From Clitoria ternatea (taxonomy: Eukaryota > Streptophyta > Magnoliopsida > Fabales > Fabaceae), in assembly GCA_037962975.1 (NCBI GenBank), contig CM075676.1, positions 94,992,001 through 95,056,000 on the forward strand: a DNA stretch of 64,000 bases, given 5' to 3'. Below, in pieces: positions 58,161 through 64,000 of the stretch (the stretch's first letter is position 1; each line of letters begins with the position of its first letter). The position numbers and the translations under genes are program-made. Under the pieces are notes generated by a model that made no database searches, was not told the DNA's origin, and saw only the letters and a list, made by a program, of their open reading frames with translations.

Positions 58161-59656
58161 CAAAGGAAATTCTATTAAAGTAAAAAACATTTACATTATA
58201 ATAAGATTTTATTTTTTAAAAAATTATGTGTAAGACTCTCAAATCTAAAACTTCGTATAAAAGAATCAAACCTGTTTTAATAAGTTTAAAATGGTAAGTT
58301 GATGTACTATAAAACTTTTCAGTAAGGTGTATAAATACATTAACTTATGTGAAAAATATATTCATTTTATTTCCTAAATTTTTAATATTCTGATTTCTTG
58401 TAACAACATATATAAGGGAAAGGTGAGCTGAATGGGGGAGTATAAAAGAGAAAGTCGCTGATAACTTACAGTTAGGTTTGGTACCCATGCATTGCATCCA
58501 CATAGCTGGATTTTATTTAAAAGAAATTTGGCATCTTGAAGAAAAGAGTGTTAAGTGGTAACACCTCATCTTCCAATACATATACTGTGTGTTGTGGTCA
58601 ACTCTTCACTCTTGTGTCTGCCACATTATATATGTACAAGCCCCTATTTGGCACTCTAGTCTACTTTCATCACATGTTTTGTCCTTATCTCTCTCTAATT
58701 CTATCCACAACAACTAGCTAAGTTATACATCTACATCCACCTCTTAGCACAAACATATAGATATGGTCCACGCCTTTTCCCCATTTCTTTCTAATCACTT
58801 CTTTGCTTTGCCATATGAGTCCAAAATATAAAGCCTGTTCAATATCATTATCAAAAACTAAGACCAACACATGAATATATGGTTCTCATGTTAGACATTT
58901 GAAAGAGATACGTTTGACATCGAAAAAGTTAGTGGATGTAGTTCAGAGTCGACATATATATGTTGAATCGCTTTAACACCAAAGTTAAAACATTTCACTG
59001 ATCGAGGAGGTGGTGTAGTCTAGGTGGACATGGATATGATCTGTGGAGTTGTACAAATTTTAAGTATTAGATAGCTAGGGGCTCATTCATTAAGAAACTT
59101 ATAGATATGATTAAGATGGTTTATTCGACTATTGTTACAAAGTTAGTTAGTTATTGGGTGTAATTACCAATTTGGTTTGAATAGAGTTAGAGTTAGTTAA
59201 TAGGTAACATAGTTAGCATGTAGTTACAATCAGTTCTCAATCTGTTAGGAGTTACAATCAATCAATGCATTCTCTTCTAAACACTCGCTCCTTAATCTCT
59301 TCATTTCTCTTTTGTCTAGATAGCTAGGTGAGTTTGTTAGTAGAATTTAGTAAGTCTTTACCTATAAAAAAGGTGATCCTCCCTTTTATAAATTTGATAA
59401 AGAGACGTTGAAAGTCTCACATTGAGTATTGACATGACTAATTAAAAATATATAAAATAAGAGTAATCATTATATTAAGAATTAACTTTTAAGATTAGGT
59501 TACACTTAATACCTAAATTTAAGATGACATCAAAGCTTCTTTCAACCTGTAAGCCACCACCCATCGCAAACCAAAACAACCACCAGAACCATCTCCACAT
59601 CGTCATCTCCTAACCCATCTTCCCCTCACTTTCCCTCCTACGACCACCACAACCCG
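58161..59656. other. Intergenic DNA, possible Ty1-copia LTR scrap
   Basis: Base composition is less AT-rich than around it. 59133-59330 (TGTTACAAAGTTAGTTAG..., TACAATCAATCAATGCATTC) resembles Ty1-copia LTR text but has no clear ends. GTATAAAAG at 58440 could be a TATA box, with no gene behind it. Confidence 0.35.
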
Positions 59657-62522
59657 TGTAGTATCCCAATTATTAAATTGATTATTTACGCTATAGAGAA
59701 TTAATAAATAAATAAATTGAGTATTGTGTGAATTAAATTAAATTGATTAGGGAATTTTAATTAGAAATGAGATTAAATTAATTAATTAAAAATGATTAAT
59801 TAAGAAATTAGTTTTAAATTAAATTATGATAGTAGAATATAAATTACTATGGGGTAAAAATAAAATATATTTATTTAAAAGAAAAAAGAAAAGAAATGAA
59901 TTTAGAAAAAGAAAAGAAAAGGAATAAGAACAAGAAAAATAAGTGAAATGACAATTTTCCCCCTATGCATAAAAATTAATTTTTCCATCTCTTCTCCCTC
60001 ACCATTCACACGAAACTCCACTCTATCAATGATACAATTCCGAATAAAAATATCTTACATTCAGATATACCACTTCAACAGTTCTAGAATAAGGAATAAA
60101 AAAGGATTGACAAAGTAAAGCTTTCCTAAAGGGAAAGGAGTGAATGATTTGAATACTTCTTCCTTTTTCCCTTCTTCTCAAGCTCTTACTCTTACTGGCG
60201 CAGATAAAGTCTTTCTTACGGCCAGACGACTTAAACACAACGCTCTGATCTCCAACCTCCAAGTTCTTCTTTTTCTTATTCTTCTGTCCATGGTCGTAAG
60301 TGCAAGGTGGTGATATTGGCCTTCGATTTCTCGTTGAAAGTTGAAATTGAAGGCACCATTATGATTGGGGAAGCGAGATGAGTCAATTAGCATGTTCAAT
60401 TTTATGTTTCTCCTTTTCTCTCTCTAAACCAAAAATGGCAAGTTCATTGGGGGTTTTCATTTTTCATTGTTCTTGTACTTGGAGAGCTTGAAAATGGGAC
60501 TTGACATAGTGGGTGTTGCTAAACAATGAATGAGTTTTTGTTTCGGCGTTACTAGGTGGTGGAGCACGTGCCGGAAGGTTGCTAAGTGAAACGGAACTTG
60601 GAAATGGAGGCCGAAAGTGTCTAACGTAAGTTTCGAAAACTCCAAGGATGTGATTGAAGTTGTTTAGATATAATGGGTTTCAATTCCGAAGGCCAATGCG
60701 TTAAGTTGATTTGTGAATTTCTTGAATTTAGAAAGTTGGTGAATTTGGTGATTGCGTCATTAAATTAGGAGCCTTAAAACGTGGAAGCGAGGTAAGGAAG
60801 GTGTACTTAGTGTATAAATCAATGAAAATAATTGTAACGGCAATTCTAGCTTATGGGAAAAGGGTAGGATAATTTAAATATATCAATATATATATATATA
60901 TATATGTGTATGTGTGTGTGTGTGATGTTAAGTATCTTAAATGAAATCGTGATGTTAAGCAATAATTTAGTTGATGATGATGATACACATGTAAATGATG
61001 CTTTGAAATTTTAAATGCTTGATGACGAAGAGAATGATTATGTGAAGTTTGATTATATAAATACGTCTATTTGATGATGATCATGATATAAATGAGAAAT
61101 TATATGTTGAATTTATGGAAATGTTATTATCATAATGAATGATATGTTGCTATGAGATGATGAGATAAAAATGATGAATTGTTAATGATTTAAGGCATTA
61201 CAATATGATGTGAAATGAGATAAATATGCCTGAGTGGTTGGTTAAGGTCCCAGGCTGATGGTCGTTGTGCCGAGGCATTGTATTATGAGTTAAATGAAAT
61301 GATATTAAGTTGTGATTTGATATATGTGATTTGTTATGTGGTGTGGATGTTGATCAGTATTTTTACCCTTCATTTTGGCTCTCGTGGTCGAGCGTGGCCC
61401 AGTTGAGCTACTTAGTGGCCAGGTAGAAGCTAGTGTTGAGGTTGGGACCAAGTTAGGTTTGGTCGACTAAGTAGGGTCCATGGGTAGTCGAGTAGGACCA
61501 TTAGCTGACGGTTGATCCAATTTAGTATCGGATACTAAAAAGTCATATATTATCTTAACTGAGAGTCAGTGGTGAAATTATGTGGATTATCATGTTATTG
61601 ATGAGTTAAATATGATGTTGAGGATCTAGTTTATGAATTGTGAAATTGATGAATGAATGATATTGAGTTGTATTACAACTGTGTGATGAAGAAGTGGTTG
61701 AGTGAGTAATTGAGTAGGTTGTTTAGCTAGGCTATGTTTTTCTCATGGATTTTGATTATTTGCATTGATTTGTATTGTCAGTCATTCATCTTTACTGTGG
61801 TTTTAGTGACTGAAGACAAGGACGTTACCAACATCGCGAAGACCAGTGTTAGATAAGCTAGTGGAGCAATGCCAAACAAATTTGAACATTGATGTATATG
61901 TGTAAATATGTAAATATCTTATATTTTGAAATTATGATAATGCCTGGTGTAATTATTTGTGTGATTATATTTGTGATATGTGGATGAGGATCATAACTAT
62001 TTTGGCAGATGTGGTCGACTGTGAAGGATGCCTGAGGAATCTCTTTATAATCTAGTTGATGGTTATATTAGTATATTTGTGATGGTATATTGTGAATGAT
62101 GATGAACATGTTGACTGATGACCAAGTACTATGATATGACATTGAGCCATTGAATTGATGATTGCGTGTATAAGCAGGTGATTTGGGTAGTATACTTGCA
62201 TATGTGAATTGGTATGTTGTGAATGATTAGTATTAAGATAGTTACATGTGAATATTAGTTATGATATGGCAATTGTTGATATGAACTAGAGTGGAATATT
62301 AAAGTAGCATTGAATAGTAATGATTATGAATTGAATGATGTATGTATAGGTCGTAAGTTATTTAGAGTTTGGTAGGAATAAGTGCATTATTGAGATGTGA
62401 GGGATGTCATGAGTGAAGGACATAGTTCCCGAGAGGAAATGGTTGAATTAGCCAACTGAGGGGGCGATATTAAGTTCCAGTGGGATCCGAAGTCCCCAGA
62501 GAGTATCAATGAGATCCTAGGT
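59657..62522 (+). repeat. Long decayed chromovirus LTR
   Basis: It starts TGTAGTATCCC. Islands in order: leader with CTGTCCATGGTCGTAAG (60288), a lost donor (GCGAGATGAGT), acceptor-like TTGAATTTAG (ends 60731), donor-like GCGAG|GTAAGG (60792), the GGCTCTCGTGGTCGAG...GTTGAGCTAC block (61377-61410), TTTAGTATC-G-GATACTAAA (61521-61539), and acceptor-like GGTTTTAG (ends 61806). Cut at 62523 by another LTR. A TA/TG microsatellite lies at 60893-60925. Confidence 0.68.
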
Positions 62523-62586
62523 GTAACACCCCCTTATATACATAAAATATATATCTATTCTTCTTGCTTTAAAATTTTTTTTAGAA

Positions 62587-62624
<38 letters not shown>

Positions 62625-64000
62625 CACTTCCCATCTCGCGTATACAAGGACGTATATACATCTGATTTTCTTTAAATTTTGAAAGTAAAAAGTTTCAAAT
62701 TATTCAGAATGATAAAATGAACTTTCAGAAAATCATAAGTGATCAAATATTACAGTATCATATCCAAAGAATAAGGTTTATTAAAGTTTAACCTTTTCCT
62801 TAAATTACAATTATCTAACTACATATTGTATTAAGGTAAACTAAAACTAAAGATTTAATACCTCTACTTCGATTGTAACCAATCATTTCCTTATCTTCAA
62901 ACCATGTGATTTTGAAATCCTACTCTTGTCACATCTTTTCTCCTATCCGATTGAGGATGAGACCAATTTACCCTCTTGTAATTTCATCATTTCATCTTGA
63001 ACTGCTAGCTATATATCATATAACATATATTTTGGACACAGAAATTCAAACAAGAAGGAGTGAGAAACAGAATATAATACTTTACAGATAAGACATAAGT
63101 ATAAGAGTTTTCATAATCTATAATAATTTCAAACACAATCATATACATAATCAATTATGAATATAGAGTTTTCATAACATAACAATTATACTTTCATTCA
63201 CAATCACCCACATAGAATGTCACAATCATATGAATGTCATGCAATGTTTCTAATACTACCATCTCTTTCATTTTATGCATGTGGGCCCTTAAAGTTTTAA
63301 TTTGCACTGGGCCAACCAGGAGTTTACATTGTTCCATAATTCCGGATAATAACATAAATCCTTTGTAGCATACGAACAGCTCAACTGGCGTGGAAACACT
63401 TAGAGACTAGTCAGACTGAGAAGGTTTTTACTGTGAAAGTACTTGACATTAGGGAGCGACCCCAGGTCACCTGAAGCACTCTTTCACACCCTCTCATCCC
63501 AAGGCTCGCAATTAAGCCTCCTCTAATGTATCATCGGTTTCTATAATCCGTCCCCAGGCAATATCACATCTCATTTCTCTTTAATGATTCATGATGCATG
63601 AACTACTCACATATTTAGTTGGTTAAGACTTTTAAAAACTCAATTATTAAATACCATAAAGGTTCACAAAATCATCACAATAAACTGTACATTCACATAA
63701 GTTCTTTTTTGAACTTCTGTTATACAGAAATAATTTAGTACAGTCTTTAAATTCAGATCTCACCAAAATTGAGTTTCTAAGCCTTAAATATCTCAAAACT
63801 TTCTCTTAAAAAACTTCACATATTTACATAATCTTTCCAAATTTGAATATTAACCAGATTGAGTTTAGAAATCTCGATTATAGAATATCCTTTAGTTATT
63901 TCATTAGAGAAAACCAATTTAAATTTCTGATTTCTAAAAGAATATATATATATTTTTAAAAACATTAATTAAGAATACTTAAAACTATAAAAATTTTCTT
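62523..64000 (-). repeat. Probable chromovirus LTR in reverse orientation, runs off the right edge
   Basis: TGTAACACCCCC at 62523 can be the reverse of a GGGGGTGTTACA LTR end. On the minus strand, GTTGAGCTG at about 63378-63386 and a GC-richer block (63260-63560) sit where the conserved block is in other LTRs, but matches are weak. An (AT)n tract lies at 62590-62620. No coding frame. Confidence 0.45.

Noticed and set aside
57993..58178. 61-codon open frame MDTSFTIPAS
   Set aside because: Lies across the end of the second hAT-type MITE and is not coding.
59133..59330. Possible Ty1-copia solo LTR
   Set aside because: The text is LTR-like, but neither a CA end nor a target duplication could be placed, so it is only mentioned in the gap entry.
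1..64000. Helitron ends, tRNA genes and known microRNA precursors
   Set aside because: No CTRR hairpin end, tRNA A/B-box cloverleaf or recognisable microRNA word was seen by reading; a program scan could still find weak ones.

Overview
The window is plant nuclear DNA made almost entirely of transposable elements, with one clear host gene. A legume, probably of the phaseoloid group (bean, cowpea or soybean relatives), is suggested by an Ogre element with its extra ORF1 and a tRNA-Arg-type primer site, long chromovirus LTRs starting TGTAAC, a SIRE-like LTR, and clusters of the palindrome GGTAATCGATTACC that I associate with legume repeats. Genus and species cannot be fixed from the sequence alone.

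Layout. 1-10397: the 5' two thirds of a minus-strand Tat-lineage Ty3/gypsy element (LTR, primer site, Gag-PR-RT-RH-second RNase H-integrase), followed in its 3' region by a 59-bp tandem array and an antisense, apparently spliced plus-strand gene that runs off the left edge. 10398-17121: the 5' part of a minus-strand Ogre element (LTR of 2.9 kb, ORF1, start of gag), cut inside gag by the Tat element. 17122-24091: AT-rich sequence with a CACTA-like end, a decayed chromovirus LTR, a Ty1-copia RT scrap and a solo Tat LTR with perfect 5-bp target duplications. 24092-29239: the host gene, a five-exon 4-coumarate:CoA ligase (4CL) of 544 residues with both 4CL signature boxes, a TATA box and an AC-type MYB element. 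30659-31205: a hAT-type MITE. 32238-36288: stacked chromovirus LTRs and a MULE remnant. 36289-45882: a complete Tekay/Del-type chromovirus with 2457-bp LTRs and target duplication AACAT, inserted in the MULE transposase and inactivated by stops and a frameshift. 45883-53680: rest of the MULE, then a decayed chromovirus LTR repeat into which an Athila-like solo LTR, a Cassandra TRIM (5S-like LTRs) and a SIRE-like solo LTR have inserted. 53690-59656: a LINE zinc-knuckle scrap, AT-rich repeats and a second hAT-type MITE. 59657-64000: another long chromovirus LTR and a reverse-oriented LTR running off the right edge.

How it fits together. The host content is a phenylpropanoid gene surrounded by nested retroelements. 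Target-site duplications let the nesting order be read directly at six places. The diverged chromovirus LTRs share several conserved islands: splice-donor-like and acceptor-like sites, a hairpin and a 16-bp palindrome. No tRNA gene, genuine rRNA gene, CRISPR array or bacterial-type feature was seen.
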